DNA of 64,000 bases from Candidatus Woesearchaeota archaeon (GTDB lineage Archaea; Nanobdellota; Nanobdellia; Woesearchaeales; UBA9642): the NCBI GenBank assembly GCA_026002815.1, contig BPGB01000007.1, positions 1 through 64,000 on the forward strand. Reading direction: 5' to 3'. Shown in pieces: positions 8,505-19,065 of the stretch. Position 1 is the first letter of the stretch; each line of letters begins with the position of its first letter. Position numbers and translations under genes: made by a program. The notes under the pieces are model-generated. The model made no database searches, was not told the DNA's origin, and worked only from the letters and a program-made list of their open reading frames with translations.

Positions 8505-9908
8505 TCATATTATATTACTAAAAAATGATGCTAGGATAATTGATGAAACATAATATATTAAAATAGTACCAATAACAAATAAAGGAATAAATTTCAAGCC
8601 ATCCTTTATTGACCCTCTTCTTATTGAACCAACAAGGCAAGCAGACATAAAACTAGTTATAGCAAGCATAGTATACGCAAATATTTTAAAATCGCTTAAT
8701 TTCACAGCATCTGCGGAGAGGGAAATTAATGAAGTAGTAGTTGAAGACTGGCTGACCTTTCCAATTATTGTCTGTATTATTAACAACAATTGAGTTGAAA
8801 GAGCAAAAAGGAATGGTGCTGCAACTACTGTTGCAAATGAAATAAATATTGCATATGTTGTTACGGATGCGGACATTTCTTTTCTCATTATTTTAGTATC
8901 TTGTATATCTAATGATATCTTATTAAGAAGTGTTGCTATTTTGCCCCCTGATTCCATACCTTCTATTAATAAGCTTATTGTCCTCTGAACCATTACTGAA
9001 TCGTATTTCTCTGCAAATTCTGTTAATGCTTCGCTTAATTCTTTTCCAGTTAGAGTTTGTTTAGCAACTTGCTCTATCTCTTTTGCAAGAACGTTATACT
9101 TAGGCTTAACCGCAGACCATAAAGCAACGTCTATGAGCATTCCGGCATTAATATTAGAAACCACTAATTGAAGATATTCAGGCCAGACTTCTTCAAGCTC
9201 TTTCTTTCTAACATATTTTTTATAATCTAAAAATAAAAAAATTAACCCCCAACTAATTAATAATAACAAAGGATAAAATATTATCCAAGAAAGTAATATT
9301 GGAAATATTACCTTATCCATTAAACCGTTTACTAACCCGTAAATTATAAGAAATATTGAAAACAATAATACTATCAAAATATTATATCTAAAGATTCTTT
9401 TTTTGAACAATTCTGCATCAATTTCATACCCCGCCTGACTTAACACTTTTTTTAAGTATGATTTTTCCTTTATAGATACTTTTTTCTTTTTCTCATCTAT
9501 GAAAAAAAGTTTTCTCAATGCATCATCAACAGCATATTCATAATTTTTTCTATCTGTAATTTCAAACTTTTTTTCTGTTTTCCTCTCATCTGACATTACT
9601 TTTTCAGATCCTTTTATTATGTCTTCTTTTAGAGAATGTTGACTCGGCTGATGAATTGCATGACGAATTGTATGATGACTTGAATACTGATTCGAACCAG
9701 TATTAGAATCATGACTAAAAGTATGATGGCCTTTATTATTAGAACGATTGGTTTTTAATGAAATATCTGATTTTTTTGAATTATCAACTTTTGGTTTATA
9801 TACTTTTTTATCGGAAATTGGCGCATTAGAATTTTTCTTATTAGAGATATTTTTTTTAATTTCTTTAGATTTTTTCGCTTTTTTATTTTTATTTCGATTA
9901 TTATTCAT
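8505..9908 (-). CDS. TadC/FlaJ-like (T2SS F) pilus platform protein with hydrophilic head
   Basis: Polytopic inner-membrane platform protein of the type II secretion F / TadC / archaellum FlaJ family, which anchors the assembly ATPase. About 130 N-terminal residues are a Lys/Asn/Ser/His-rich, probably disordered tail. After that come two membrane segments (residues 175-225), a cytoplasmic F domain with EVWPEYLQLV and EGMESGGKIATLLNKIS, and three C-terminal membrane segments. I prefer ATG 9908 to the TTG at 9917. It pairs with the next gene and the ATPase further upstream. Confidence 0.85.
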   Translation of the reverse strand: MNNNRNKNKKAKKSKEIKKNISNKKNSNAPISDKKVYKPKVDNSKKSDISLKTNRSNNKGHHTFSHDSNTGSNQYSSHHTIRHAIHQPSQHSLKEDIIKGSEKVMSDERKTEKKFEITDRKNYEYAVDDALRKLFFIDEKKKKVSIKEKSYLKKVLSQAGYEIDAELFKKRIFRYNILIVLLFSIFLIIYGLVNGLMDKVIFPILLSWIIFYPLLLLISWGLIFLFLDYKKYVRKKELEEVWPEYLQLVVSNINAGMLIDVALWSAVKPKYNVLAKEIEQVAKQTLTGKELSEALTEFAEKYDSVMVQRTISLLIEGMESGGKIATLLNKISLDIQDTKIMRKEMSASVTTYAIFISFATVVAAPFLFALSTQLLLIIQTIIGKVSQSSTTTSLISLSADAVKLSDFKIFAYTMLAITSFMSACLVGSIRRGSIKDGLKFIPLFVIGTILIYYVSSIILASFFSNII

Positions 9909-10006
9909 TTTTATCAATAAATACTATCAATAAATACTTATTTTATAATATATATAGTTTTTATAATATATATAGTCGAACATTGTATTAATACGTAGTT
10001 ATTTTA

Positions 10007-10048
10007 TGGTGTAGTTGAATGGGTGTAGTTGAATGGGTGTAGTTGAAT
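10007..10048. repeat. 14-bp tandem repeat, three copies
   Basis: The unit gggtgtagttgaat is repeated head to tail three times (the first copy starts with t). It sits between the two TadC/FlaJ-like genes and is GC-richer than the surrounding spacer. Confidence 0.9.
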
Positions 10049-10079
10049 GACATTATACTTACATATCAACATATTACAC

Positions 10080-10871
10080 TCATATATCAACATTGGGTCT
10101 TGAATTTCTTATCATCATAAGGAACATTAATTGCAATAATCCAATAGCAACAGCAATAACCATCAAAGATAGCAAATTAAGCTTTATATTAACAAAAGAT
10201 GAAAAGACAATCAGCATAGTAATCCCTAATGAAGGAATTATAACTGCTATCATCATGTAAAACATCGCAAGAGGATTAAGCTTATTACCAAATTCCTTCA
10301 TTGCAATATTCTGTTCCCTTACAATATTCTCTAAAACACTATTCAATGCTGAAGCAATATCTGCTCCAGTACTTATACTGTTAAGTATTTGCCATAAAAT
10401 TTTTCTTAAATTATCAGAGGGGCAAATTTCTATTGTTTCATTAATCGCTTCTTCAAGACTTGTTCCTAACTTAACTTTTTCTATTATGTTGTTAAAATAA
10501 ATTCCTACATACTTATAATTCTTACCGATATTCTCAAAAGTATTGTACAATGGTATTCCTGATTCTAATTCTATTATTAAGAATCTTCCTGCAAAAACAA
10601 CTTCCTTAGATATTTTTTGTTCAAGTTTTTTTGCAATAACATAAACCCTGTTTAAAGCATAAAAAAACATTAAAAAAAATAATATTGGAAAAAAATAAAA
10701 TACTACAAGTGATTTAATAAACATAAAAATAATTATTAATATTGATAAGGATAAAAATACTGCAAAAAAAATCGTTTCTTTAATATATTGTTCTGGACTA
10801 ATACTACTATTTGCCCTCATTAAATTTGTCTTTAAATCCGGAAATTTAGATGCAATTCTTTTGTATAACAT
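10080..10871 (-). CDS. Second TadC/FlaJ-like pilus platform protein
   Basis: 263 residues of the T2SS F family. Two membrane helices lie near residues 30-70, a cytoplasmic domain carries the family pattern GTSLEEAINE and ISTGADIASALNSVLENI, and two C-terminal membrane segments follow. It lacks the long head of its neighbour. Two such proteins next to one ATPase is the usual Tad/FlaJ2-type arrangement, in which the two platform halves act together. The ATPase gene lies 168 bp upstream on the same strand. Confidence 0.87.
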   Translation of the reverse strand: MLYKRIASKFPDLKTNLMRANSSISPEQYIKETIFFAVFLSLSILIIIFMFIKSLVVFYFFPILFFLMFFYALNRVYVIAKKLEQKISKEVVFAGRFLIIELESGIPLYNTFENIGKNYKYVGIYFNNIIEKVKLGTSLEEAINETIEICPSDNLRKILWQILNSISTGADIASALNSVLENIVREQNIAMKEFGNKLNPLAMFYMMIAVIIPSLGITMLIVFSSFVNIKLNLLSLMVIAVAIGLLQLMFLMMIRNSRPNVDI

Positions 10872-11038
10872 TTTAATTTATTACCCTTTAGACATAACCC
10901 TTAGACATACCAATTAACATATCGACAATCTAACATAAATAAAAATATTCATCTATAAAATATTTATAAATAAAAAATATTGATAAAATAACAGTATATT
11001 AATTCTGAACACCATAATTAGTAAGACACCAAAGTAAC

Positions 11039-12829
11039 TTAAAATTTTTTATTAGCATTAACATATTTCATTAAATTGTCCTTGTCTGTATAATATTCAG
11101 CCATCAACCTTCCAACATGGTCTATATCAACTATATCTTGCTTAACCATGTATTTCAATATTTTAACTTTCTCATTCAATTCCTTGTTCATTTCAGAGTA
11201 AGTATATCCTGTATATAATGAAAGTGTGTTATATAAAGAGGAACTCTTATGGACTCTTTTAAGTATGTCCTTTTTAGGATCATACTGCATTAATACATTA
11301 GGTCTACTGTCAGGAAGTATCTCTGCAAGTTGAAATGTTCTTCTAACATCTGTCCTACGATTTCTGAATTGTATTAGTATTAACGATATTGCTGGCAACA
11401 TTAATTTAGGAACATTAATCGGCGGATTAGTTAGCCTTTCAACAGTTTCTTCAGCAGTATTTGCATGAAATGTTGCATAACAGGAATGACCTGTATGTAT
11501 TGCCTCAAACAATGTTTCTACCTCTTTTTGCCTTCTAACTTCTCCTACTAATATCCTATCAGGCCTCATTCTCAGACTATTAATCAATAAATCTTCCATA
11601 GATATTGCCCCTTTTCCTTCAGAATTTGGAAGTCTTGTATTCAAAGGAACCCAATGAAGAAATTTCGGAAGCTGAAGTTCCCTGGTATCCTCAATGCTTA
11701 TTATTCTTTGGTTTGGTGGGAAAAAATTCGCTAAACAATTAAGAGTTGAAGTTTTACCAGAAGCAGTACCACCAGCAATTATTGCTGACAACTCGTACTG
11801 TATACCAGTCCACATTATTGCCGCGGCATCAAAACTTATTGTTTTGGATTTAAGCATTTTTGTAATAGTCCAAGGGTCTTTTGCAAACTTTCTTATTGTT
11901 ATGGTGTTACCCTTCGCAGATATTGGAGAAAGAGTGGCATTAACTCTATCACCCTCATTAAGATGAGCGTCTAGCAATGGTTCAAGAACATTAATTTGTC
12001 TTCCTATTTTCCTACCTATCATAGATGCATAATGCTTTATTTGTTCTTCATCTTTTAACATAACATTGGTCTTTAACCATCCATGTTTTCTGTGATACAC
12101 CCATACTGGTTCTTTACTCTGGTTTATTACTATCTCTTCCAGATTTGAATCCGACATTAATAGATCTATGTTTCCTAATCCAAGGGCCTTGCTTACGAGA
12201 TATGAGTAAAGAAAATTTTTTGTAGATACTTCTAAGTCGCTAAAATACTTGTCAACCATTACTTTTATTGCTTCTTCAAATTTATCCTCTATAAATCTTA
12301 CTTTTTTCTTATCCGTTATATCTGAAAATCCTATGCTTATCTTATTAATTATCTCTTGCCTTATTCTTTCAAGTATGTACTCTGTCGTTGGACTAATGCT
12401 AGCCACAAATAAATCATAAAGTTCAACAAACTCTCCTTGTTTCTTCAATATAACTACATCAATTTTCATATTCTTAAAATAATAACTATATTCATCTAAG
12501 ACCTTTATGTCTGGATTGTTTTTTAACTGTGCTTTAGAAAGTACACGATCTTTTATTGTATCTGCTTTTGCTTCTTTTTCCTTATCATAAGAAACAGACT
12601 CTTCCTTTGCTTTATGTTTTTTTAAAGAATAATAATCTATATCTACCAAATATTGTACTGAAAACTGATACTCTACTTTTATCAGTCCTTCATCCTCTAA
12701 AAAATCAACCCATTCACGCATTAATTCTGGGGTTGTGTTTAGTAGTTTTATAGCTTGATAAGATGCGATCCTTTTTTTTTCTTTGACTAACTTTAGAAGC
12801 TTATCAACACCGGTCTCTAGATAATCCAT
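11039..12829 (-). CDS. Type II/IV secretion (pilus assembly) ATPase
   Basis: Hexameric ATPase of the TadA/FlaI/PilB superfamily that powers pilin insertion at the membrane. It is 596 residues. The N-terminal 110 residues look like a winged-helix-type domain (LLNTTPELMREWVDFLEDEGLI). The core has Walker A GGTASGKTS near residue 350, an Asp box RIISIEDTRE, Walker B-like RPDRILVGEVR, and the His box GHSCYATFHAN. The start ATG has GGGGTGA about 17 bp upstream, a rather long spacing. It is followed downstream by the two platform proteins. Confidence 0.94.
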   Translation of the reverse strand: MDYLETGVDKLLKLVKEKKRIASYQAIKLLNTTPELMREWVDFLEDEGLIKVEYQFSVQYLVDIDYYSLKKHKAKEESVSYDKEKEAKADTIKDRVLSKAQLKNNPDIKVLDEYSYYFKNMKIDVVILKKQGEFVELYDLFVASISPTTEYILERIRQEIINKISIGFSDITDKKKVRFIEDKFEEAIKVMVDKYFSDLEVSTKNFLYSYLVSKALGLGNIDLLMSDSNLEEIVINQSKEPVWVYHRKHGWLKTNVMLKDEEQIKHYASMIGRKIGRQINVLEPLLDAHLNEGDRVNATLSPISAKGNTITIRKFAKDPWTITKMLKSKTISFDAAAIMWTGIQYELSAIIAGGTASGKTSTLNCLANFFPPNQRIISIEDTRELQLPKFLHWVPLNTRLPNSEGKGAISMEDLLINSLRMRPDRILVGEVRRQKEVETLFEAIHTGHSCYATFHANTAEETVERLTNPPINVPKLMLPAISLILIQFRNRRTDVRRTFQLAEILPDSRPNVLMQYDPKKDILKRVHKSSSLYNTLSLYTGYTYSEMNKELNEKVKILKYMVKQDIVDIDHVGRLMAEYYTDKDNLMKYVNANKKF

Positions 12830-13151
12830 ATTTACTCTTTTTCAGATTCACCCCTTTTTATTAAAACAACACCAGACAACATATTAATTTATTATTTTAG
12901 ACAATATATTAATTTATTATTTAAATATTTTACATATCTGTTCTTTATATATTTTATCATATTAATAAAATAAATAAAAAAATTTACTAAAATAAATAAA
13001 ATAAATCATGGTTATTATATAGAAAAATAAATAACCAAAATAAAAAATAACAAGATATCGTAAGCAAATATCTAATATGATTAAAAATAAATAATAATTG
13101 CAAATAAATAAGTAGTACTATAAATAAATAATAAATATTTTAAATATCTAT
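12830..13151. other. AT-rich spacer with a 25-bp tandem duplication
   Basis: It holds two tandem 25-bp copies of gacaa(c/t)atattaatttatt at 12875-12924, upstream of the ATPase gene, and otherwise low-complexity A/T. No gene is seen. Confidence 0.6.
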
Positions 13152-13562
13152 TTAAATATCTATAAAAAAAAGTTTGTCTCCAACTCTTAAATCAAAATTC
13201 CGTATTGTGCCTGATTCTAGTTCTATAGCATAATTAGCTTTCTTCCTTGATGTATAATTACTCCATGGATTAAGAGAAGTCATCTCTACTATTTCTTTAC
13301 GACTATTTAAAAATAAAACATCTATTTGAAAAAAAACAAAAAACATAGTCAAAGATATCCGCCTAGGACTATTAAAAGTAAATATCCATGCAGTGTTCTT
13401 AATACTTTTTTTAGTTCTTAAAATTAAACCTGTTCCTTTCTTAAAAAAATTATCACAATAAACAATTTTATTACATATTACTTGCTTATCACCATTCTCT
13501 AATTTAATTAAAGAATTGGTAATATCAACCGCCACATTTTTATAATTATTTACTTTACGCAT
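13152..13562 (-). CDS. DUF192 family protein
   Basis: 136 residues matching the DUF192 fold: GTGLILRTKKS, then FFVFFQIDVLFLNS and the C-terminal pattern ANYAIELESGTIRNFDLRVGDKLFF. The biochemical role of the family is unknown; members are often exported, but no signal peptide is visible here. It sits inside the pilus cluster, between the ATPase and the secreted proteins, which may be coincidental. Confidence 0.8.
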   Translation of the reverse strand: MRKVNNYKNVAVDITNSLIKLENGDKQVICNKIVYCDNFFKKGTGLILRTKKSIKNTAWIFTFNSPRRISLTMFFVFFQIDVLFLNSRKEIVEMTSLNPWSNYTSRKKANYAIELESGTIRNFDLRVGDKLFFIDI

Positions 13563-13940
13563 CTAAATAAACACCTTATTAAATATTAAGTAAGTATAAA
13601 ACTATTTAAATATTAAGTAAGTATAAAAATTAATTATAAAATTACTTAAAATTCATATAAGTATAACATCATATAATTACTTAACAAATACGATTATTAT
13701 TTTATTAATATATCTTTTTATTTATTGACTCGTTATTTGCTATATTTGCGTTTATATTTGTTATATTTATTAAAGTTTTTTTATTTTTTAATTATTAAAG
13801 TTTTATTCTAAATAATTCTTATAAATATAAATAAGTTATTGAAAACATATATATTAATTAATACATTAAAATATAAAAAATACAAAATAATAAAAAATAC
13901 AAAGTAATAAAATAAACATAAAAAAAATAAACATAAAAAA
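13563..13940. other. AT-rich spacer with 27-bp repeat
   Basis: aaatattaagtaagtataaaa occurs at 13581-13601 and 13608-13628, directly upstream of the DUF192 gene. The rest is low-complexity A/T with no visible gene. Confidence 0.6.
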
Positions 13941-14939
13941 CTAGCACGAAGTATAATTTAACCCTGAAATTTGATATACTGAAATATCTGAATCCTGAAT
14001 TTTAAACCAAGCAGGCAATCCCTGGATATTACAAACATTTGCATTATAATATCCTGAAAAATATTTATAATCTATTACCGGTCTGGAATTATAAATAGTT
14101 AATCCCTGATCGTATAAATCATTTATATTAACAATGCTTTCTATACCCTGTTCGCTTGAAGATAAATTATTATAAAAACGCATTAAAAAAGATGGTGCAT
14201 TATTACTTTCTATATAATAACCAGTGTTAATATGCGATAATAAGTTAGACAAATCGGTTCCATTTACGAAAAAAGGTAAGTTACTTCTTCTTATTGTATT
14301 CTGAACGCGACCTAAAGTATTAATACTATAAATTGGATCCCTTAATCCTTCAATAGGAACTACTGTTATATATGAATTATTAAATTCCCAATATGCTACT
14401 TTACTGGTGTCATTAAGTTTTACAAATGCATCTATCTTTACTTTAACATTCCAGGGATCCTCTTGATATAATTCTATTTTAGTTACATTAATGTAGAAAT
14501 TAAAACCTGTGTTCTTTGCGTTTGCAAATACTTTTCTCTCATAATCTATAAAACTTGAATCTTCCATTAAAGAATGATTAGTACCGTTTATCGTTCCATA
14601 ATAAAATACCTCTCTAAAATAATCATTAAATTCACTTATGTTTCTAAAATATCTTCCGCTAGTTGAAACATAATCCTCTAATGCTATTAATGATCTAGTG
14701 GCAGAAATTCTTGTAGACCTGTGAATATCATTGTTGAAATCAGTTATAAAATCATTCATTGCACGTACTCTTATTTCTAAAGAATCCTGCTTATCTCTTA
14801 TAGAATGAGACTTGTAAGTATAAAAAATTAACATTATTATTCCTAATAAGACAATAACAGTCATCATATAAAATATTGCTTTCTTATTCCTTATGTTATT
14901 TATTTTTTCTTTCATTGTCATAGCAAATTTAACAATCAT
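13941..14939 (-). CDS. Membrane-anchored surface protein of the pilus cluster
   Basis: 332 residues of unknown function. A single N-terminal membrane helix (about residues 22-42, FYMMTVIVLLGIIMLIFYTY) is followed by a long extracellular part with many Asn-X-Ser/Thr sites and Tyr/Asn-rich segments. It is encoded 65 bp downstream of the VWA protein gene and probably co-transcribed with it, suggesting a minor pilus or cell-surface component. Three Met codons lie close together at the N-terminus, so the exact start is uncertain. Confidence 0.72.
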   Translation of the reverse strand: MIVKFAMTMKEKINNIRNKKAIFYMMTVIVLLGIIMLIFYTYKSHSIRDKQDSLEIRVRAMNDFITDFNNDIHRSTRISATRSLIALEDYVSTSGRYFRNISEFNDYFREVFYYGTINGTNHSLMEDSSFIDYERKVFANAKNTGFNFYINVTKIELYQEDPWNVKVKIDAFVKLNDTSKVAYWEFNNSYITVVPIEGLRDPIYSINTLGRVQNTIRRSNLPFFVNGTDLSNLLSHINTGYYIESNNAPSFLMRFYNNLSSSEQGIESIVNINDLYDQGLTIYNSRPVIDYKYFSGYYNANVCNIQGLPAWFKIQDSDISVYQISGLNYTSC

Positions 14940-15003
14940 AAATCCTTAACAATCATAAATTTTTAATAATCATTAATATTTAAAAATGATTAACATTTAA
15001 CAG

Positions 15004-17724
15004 TCATCTCCATGTTCTTACTTCTATTATTGATGGACCCCATAAGTAAGGTACAGCATCTATTGAAGTGACAATTATTTCTAAATCTTCGGCATTCAGA
15101 TTAACATCAACCAATCCGTCATCATCAAAATCAAGCGTCCTTAAAATATTATAAACAGAAACATCGTATGCATCATTATTATTGTAAGATATATTCGTAC
15201 TATTATAATAGCAGGTATTTACTCCTGAATAATATGAAGGTATCGGTATAGAAGATGCTTGCCCATCCTCAAACCAAATATTCCATAAGCAACCATTAGA
15301 ATCTTGAAGTACTTGACTTCTTGGTATAGAAACATTTATTAGAGCATCATATATTAAAGTATTGTTATATGAACAATTTGTAAAATTATTAATATCTCCC
15401 ACTTTTAATGTTATATTATTCCATGCTCCGGAATTAAGAAGCAAAGAAGGAACTGTTATTATGAAAGGATCTCCTAATGAACTATAATCGTTTCCATATT
15501 GAGAAAGATTAAATATTATATTATCATTAACATATAAACTATCCGTCCAATAAGGACCAGAATAAGAAGTTACATAAGCATCTAAAACAGTAACTTCTTC
15601 TGGAATATATACGAGCGCAGAACAGCCATTGAATTGTTCAGATTCTCTCTTTACTGAGATCTTCCCTTGAAGACTTATGTTTGAAACATCATCATAGTAT
15701 ATATCTATATATGAGTTTGGATGGATTTTTGTTTCATAAAAGTTTCCTATAACTGTCACTGTTTGAGATGAGAAATTCGCTGATAACAATATCTGTTCGG
15801 TGATATTCTTATAAATATTCAACAAATCTGAAGCGTTAGTAGCATCATAATATAATGAGGAATTGCAAGCAATTTGCCTCATAATATTATGACCTGATTC
15901 GCTCATTGCACTTCCAAAGCCTATAGTATAAACAGTTATGTTATTCTGACAGGCTAATCGACTTGCATTTATTGCCGATTCTATTGCTCTAGTATATGGA
16001 CTATTATCACTCGTTCCTGTATAATCATTATAATTGTCACAATAATAATTTGGCTCCCCATCGCTTAAAAGTATTATAAATTTATTTTTACTTGAATTAA
16101 TAATCATATTTCGAGCATAATTTAGACCACAACATGTACAAGTGCCTCCATTTGCATTATAGGAATCAATCTTGCTCTTAAGAGAAGCTGCAACATTAGA
16201 TAATGGAAAATATGCTGCATTATTTGAAAAATCAACCAGTCCTATAGAATGCAATAACGATTCATTTAATATTGAATCTACGAAAAGTTTGTCAGCACTT
16301 TTGGCAATATCGAGCAAAGACAAACATACACTCATATTTACAACCCGATAATTTCTAGTAGTATATATTGGATAAATATTACACTCATTATTACTGCATG
16401 AACCATTATACGCACATTGAGCAGTATTCCACCACCACCACCAAGATCTGCTCTTATATTCGTAAGTACACATAGTTTGATTAACATAAACACCACTACA
16501 ATCATTCATACTTCCAGAAACATCGGTTATTAATATTGAATCAGCAGGTTTTCCCTCATTTAACAAAGTAATATTTGATAAATTAGTTATTGAAAGACGT
16601 AAAGGAACTGTCTGAAATGCTAAATTAAGATCTGATTGTGTTATAATTATGTTTTGAGTCTGATTTTTACCATTAACATTGAAAATAGTCTCATTACCAA
16701 TTTTTAAGAATACATTATATAAGCTATCAAACGTAATATTTAAAGTCCAATTTCTTATTATTCCCTGAACGGAAAATGAATCGTAAAGATTTACAAAACC
16801 GTTTATTCCTGGAAAATAATATCTCTTGTAGCCGGATGGTTGATTCTCAGTCATTATATTTGTTGTGTAAACTACCTTTAGAAATCCTCCTGATATGTAA
16901 GACTCATTAAAATTTGATATGAACTTTATCGTTATATTGTTAATCCCTGGAGAGAATGAAGAATTACATTCGGCGATATTCCAAACTGATACACCATAAG
17001 GATTACCGTAATACGTGGAGCCGCATCTGATTCCATTAATTGAAAGATTAAAAATTCCTATGGTCTCAATTTTAAGCATTGCATCTATTAATCTTGAGCT
17101 GTTAAAATCCTCTGGAAGCGTTAATTCAACATCTATTTCTCCTTGACCTACGAAACCACCAAAATATACATAAGAACTTGTTCTCTTACCAGATATTTTT
17201 TTTAGATATGCTGTTGAACTATATCCTGAAAGCGGGAGACCCCTCTCAATTCCAGAAATCATACGTCTTGAAGCAGTTATGCTATTTACATCTGTAACCG
17301 GATTAATTGTTTTATTATATAGTATATCATACTCTGTTCTATAGGCGTTGCTTGCTATTATCTCAAAATTCTTGCTCACATTTATTTGAGAGAACAATAT
17401 TTCAAGAAGCGTCCTGGCCTTATCAGATTCTCCTCTAGCCCAATACTCTCCAACTTGTTCGAGAATAGAATTTTCCATGTTAACAATACTTCCGTTGTTT
17501 ATTTCAGAAACTATAAAACTGTTGTTTGTTTGATTTAGTTCGTATATTTTTATTGAACTCAAAACAGTTAATAAGTCTTGGCTAAAATATTCAGATTCTT
17601 GAAGTACTTCCTTTTTATTTGTATATTCACTTAAAATAATTAAACCTGTTATTAGTAGCAAAGATGCTAATATAGCATCTATTATGAAATAATACCCTCT
17701 TTTTCTCCTTTTATGAATTGCCAT
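15004..17724 (-). CDS. Large VWA-domain surface protein of the pilus cluster
   Basis: About 906 residues. I use the Met at 17724, which gives a basic head followed by a membrane helix (GYYFIIDAILASLLLI). A von Willebrand factor A domain lies at roughly residues 395-655, with a complete MIDAS set: DVSGS, the GGT loop and LLSDGEPN. An insertion after DVSGS is rich in cysteine and contains five consecutive Trp residues encoded by a TGG repeat (plus strand near 16434-16448). Many N-glycosylation sequons occur. Metal-dependent adhesion or pilus-tip assembly is inferred from the VWA domain and context. Confidence 0.85.
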   Translation of the reverse strand: MAIHKRRKRGYYFIIDAILASLLLITGLIILSEYTNKKEVLQESEYFSQDLLTVLSSIKIYELNQTNNSFIVSEINNGSIVNMENSILEQVGEYWARGESDKARTLLEILFSQINVSKNFEIIASNAYRTEYDILYNKTINPVTDVNSITASRRMISGIERGLPLSGYSSTAYLKKISGKRTSSYVYFGGFVGQGEIDVELTLPEDFNSSRLIDAMLKIETIGIFNLSINGIRCGSTYYGNPYGVSVWNIAECNSSFSPGINNITIKFISNFNESYISGGFLKVVYTTNIMTENQPSGYKRYYFPGINGFVNLYDSFSVQGIIRNWTLNITFDSLYNVFLKIGNETIFNVNGKNQTQNIIITQSDLNLAFQTVPLRLSITNLSNITLLNEGKPADSILITDVSGSMNDCSGVYVNQTMCTYEYKSRSWWWWWNTAQCAYNGSCSNNECNIYPIYTTRNYRVVNMSVCLSLLDIAKSADKLFVDSILNESLLHSIGLVDFSNNAAYFPLSNVAASLKSKIDSYNANGGTCTCCGLNYARNMIINSSKNKFIILLSDGEPNYYCDNYNDYTGTSDNSPYTRAIESAINASRLACQNNITVYTIGFGSAMSESGHNIMRQIACNSSLYYDATNASDLLNIYKNITEQILLSANFSSQTVTVIGNFYETKIHPNSYIDIYYDDVSNISLQGKISVKRESEQFNGCSALVYIPEEVTVLDAYVTSYSGPYWTDSLYVNDNIIFNLSQYGNDYSSLGDPFIITVPSLLLNSGAWNNITLKVGDINNFTNCSYNNTLIYDALINVSIPRSQVLQDSNGCLWNIWFEDGQASSIPIPSYYSGVNTCYYNSTNISYNNNDAYDVSVYNILRTLDFDDDGLVDVNLNAEDLEIIVTSIDAVPYLWGPSIIEVRTWR

Positions 17725-18055
17725 ATACGTATTCATTCAAAATATTCATTCAAAATATTCATTCGGAAATTAATTCGAAAATTGATTCGAAAATTAATTC
17801 TAAAGCCAATTCGAAAGCCAATACTAAAGTTAATTCGAAAAACACTTAATGTATCTCTTCGAAAAACATAACTCAGTACATTAATTTTTCATTAATTATT
17901 TCATTAATTCTTTAATTTATTAAATTTACTTTCTCAAAATTAAAATTTAACTTTTCAATAACTTTTCAATAAAATAAACCTTCTTAATATATCTAAAATT
18001 AAAATATTACATATTAAATTACCTATTACATTATAAAATATGAAATATTAGTTAT
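17725..18055. repeat. Degenerate tandem repeats between pilus genes
   Basis: attcattcaaaat is repeated about three times with a 13-bp period (17731-17769). It grades into five or six imperfect copies of aattcgaaaatt-type units to about 17850. No gene is seen. Confidence 0.75.
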
Positions 18056-18592
18056 TTATCTCCAAATAACAAGGTTTAACTGGACTATTGAACTGTTAAA
18101 GCTTACTAAACGAGTTATTTTTGTAAGATCGTTGTAAGAGTTAAATTCTATTATACATTCACCATTATAATACTTCGTTACGGATGAATGACCATAACCA
18201 CAACCTTCTGATTCTGTGATATTATTATTAATCAAATAAAATAGTGGAATATTTCCTGAAGCATTGGAAAAGTATATGAAAAAATTGCTTCTTATTCCAA
18301 ATAAATATTTAACTCTCTCATAATCCATATTATATAATTCAATCATTTTTGTAGAATTAAGCTTTTTTGAAGTTGTTAAACCTATCCTTATTACAGTCTC
18401 ATTATTCCAGTCATATGGGAAACCCTCTGATAACAGATATTGTGATAAAAATTCTGTTTCACGTTGAATTTCGTTAAAATCTTCGCTCGTATAAACATTA
18501 AATATACTTTTAACACTCAACAGCATAGCAGCTACAAATATAATAAATGATAAAATGAATTCTATTGTCCATACTTGTGATTTTTTACTCAT
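18056..18592 (-). CDS. Minor pilin-like secreted protein
   Basis: 178 residues with a pilin-type N-terminus MSKKSQVWTIEFILSFIIF. The Lys-Lys-Ser-Gln leader and the Glu a few residues into the hydrophobic helix match type IV pilin processing. The remainder is extracellular, with two cysteines (GCGYG, GECIIEF) that could form a disulphide. It is one of three pilin-like genes in a row with the same strand and spacing. Confidence 0.78.
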   Translation of the reverse strand: MSKKSQVWTIEFILSFIIFVAAMLLSVKSIFNVYTSEDFNEIQRETEFLSQYLLSEGFPYDWNNETVIRIGLTTSKKLNSTKMIELYNMDYERVKYLFGIRSNFFIYFSNASGNIPLFYLINNNITESEGCGYGHSSVTKYYNGECIIEFNSYNDLTKITRLVSFNSSIVQLNLVIWR

Positions 18593-18648
18593 TTTTTTAT
18601 TTTAAATGATTAATACTTTTGTAAATTATTAATATTCTATGTAAATAT

Positions 18649-19065
18649 TTAATTTTCGATGTAAATAGTGCTATTTATTTTTCTAATGATATTTGATCCC
18701 TTCTTTAATTCACCTGAAGTTTGAGGAATTTTTCTGTAAAAAACCAGATCATTATATGAAAAAACAATACTATCCCCTGAAATAGATATATTATATTCCA
18801 TACCTTCAAGTTTTTCAGGAATAAAAATAATTCTGGAATAACCATCATTCATTTCTGATGCCAACACAAATTCTGACTGTACAATATATGAAAAATCGTT
18901 CATTTTATAGTAAATTTTTTCATCTATCTTACTTCTATTAAGCTCATATATTGTTGTAAGCAAAATAATCATAATTATAATTGCTATTCCAAAAAGTAAT
19001 ACAAACTCAAGTGCCATTTGTGATTTTTTTTCAGATTTTTTTTTGCCAATCATGTTTAACTTCAA
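18649..19065 (-). CDS. Minor pilin-like secreted protein
   Basis: 138 residues. A basic head (KKKSEKKSQM) precedes ALEFVLLFGIAIIIMIILL, a class III pilin-type helix with the conserved Glu. The short C-terminal domain is beta-rich without cysteines. It clusters with neighbouring pilin-like genes and the VWA protein, so it is likely a minor pilin. Confidence 0.8.
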   Translation of the reverse strand: MKLNMIGKKKSEKKSQMALEFVLLFGIAIIIMIILLTTIYELNRSKIDEKIYYKMNDFSYIVQSEFVLASEMNDGYSRIIFIPEKLEGMEYNISISGDSIVFSYNDLVFYRKIPQTSGELKKGSNIIRKINSTIYIEN

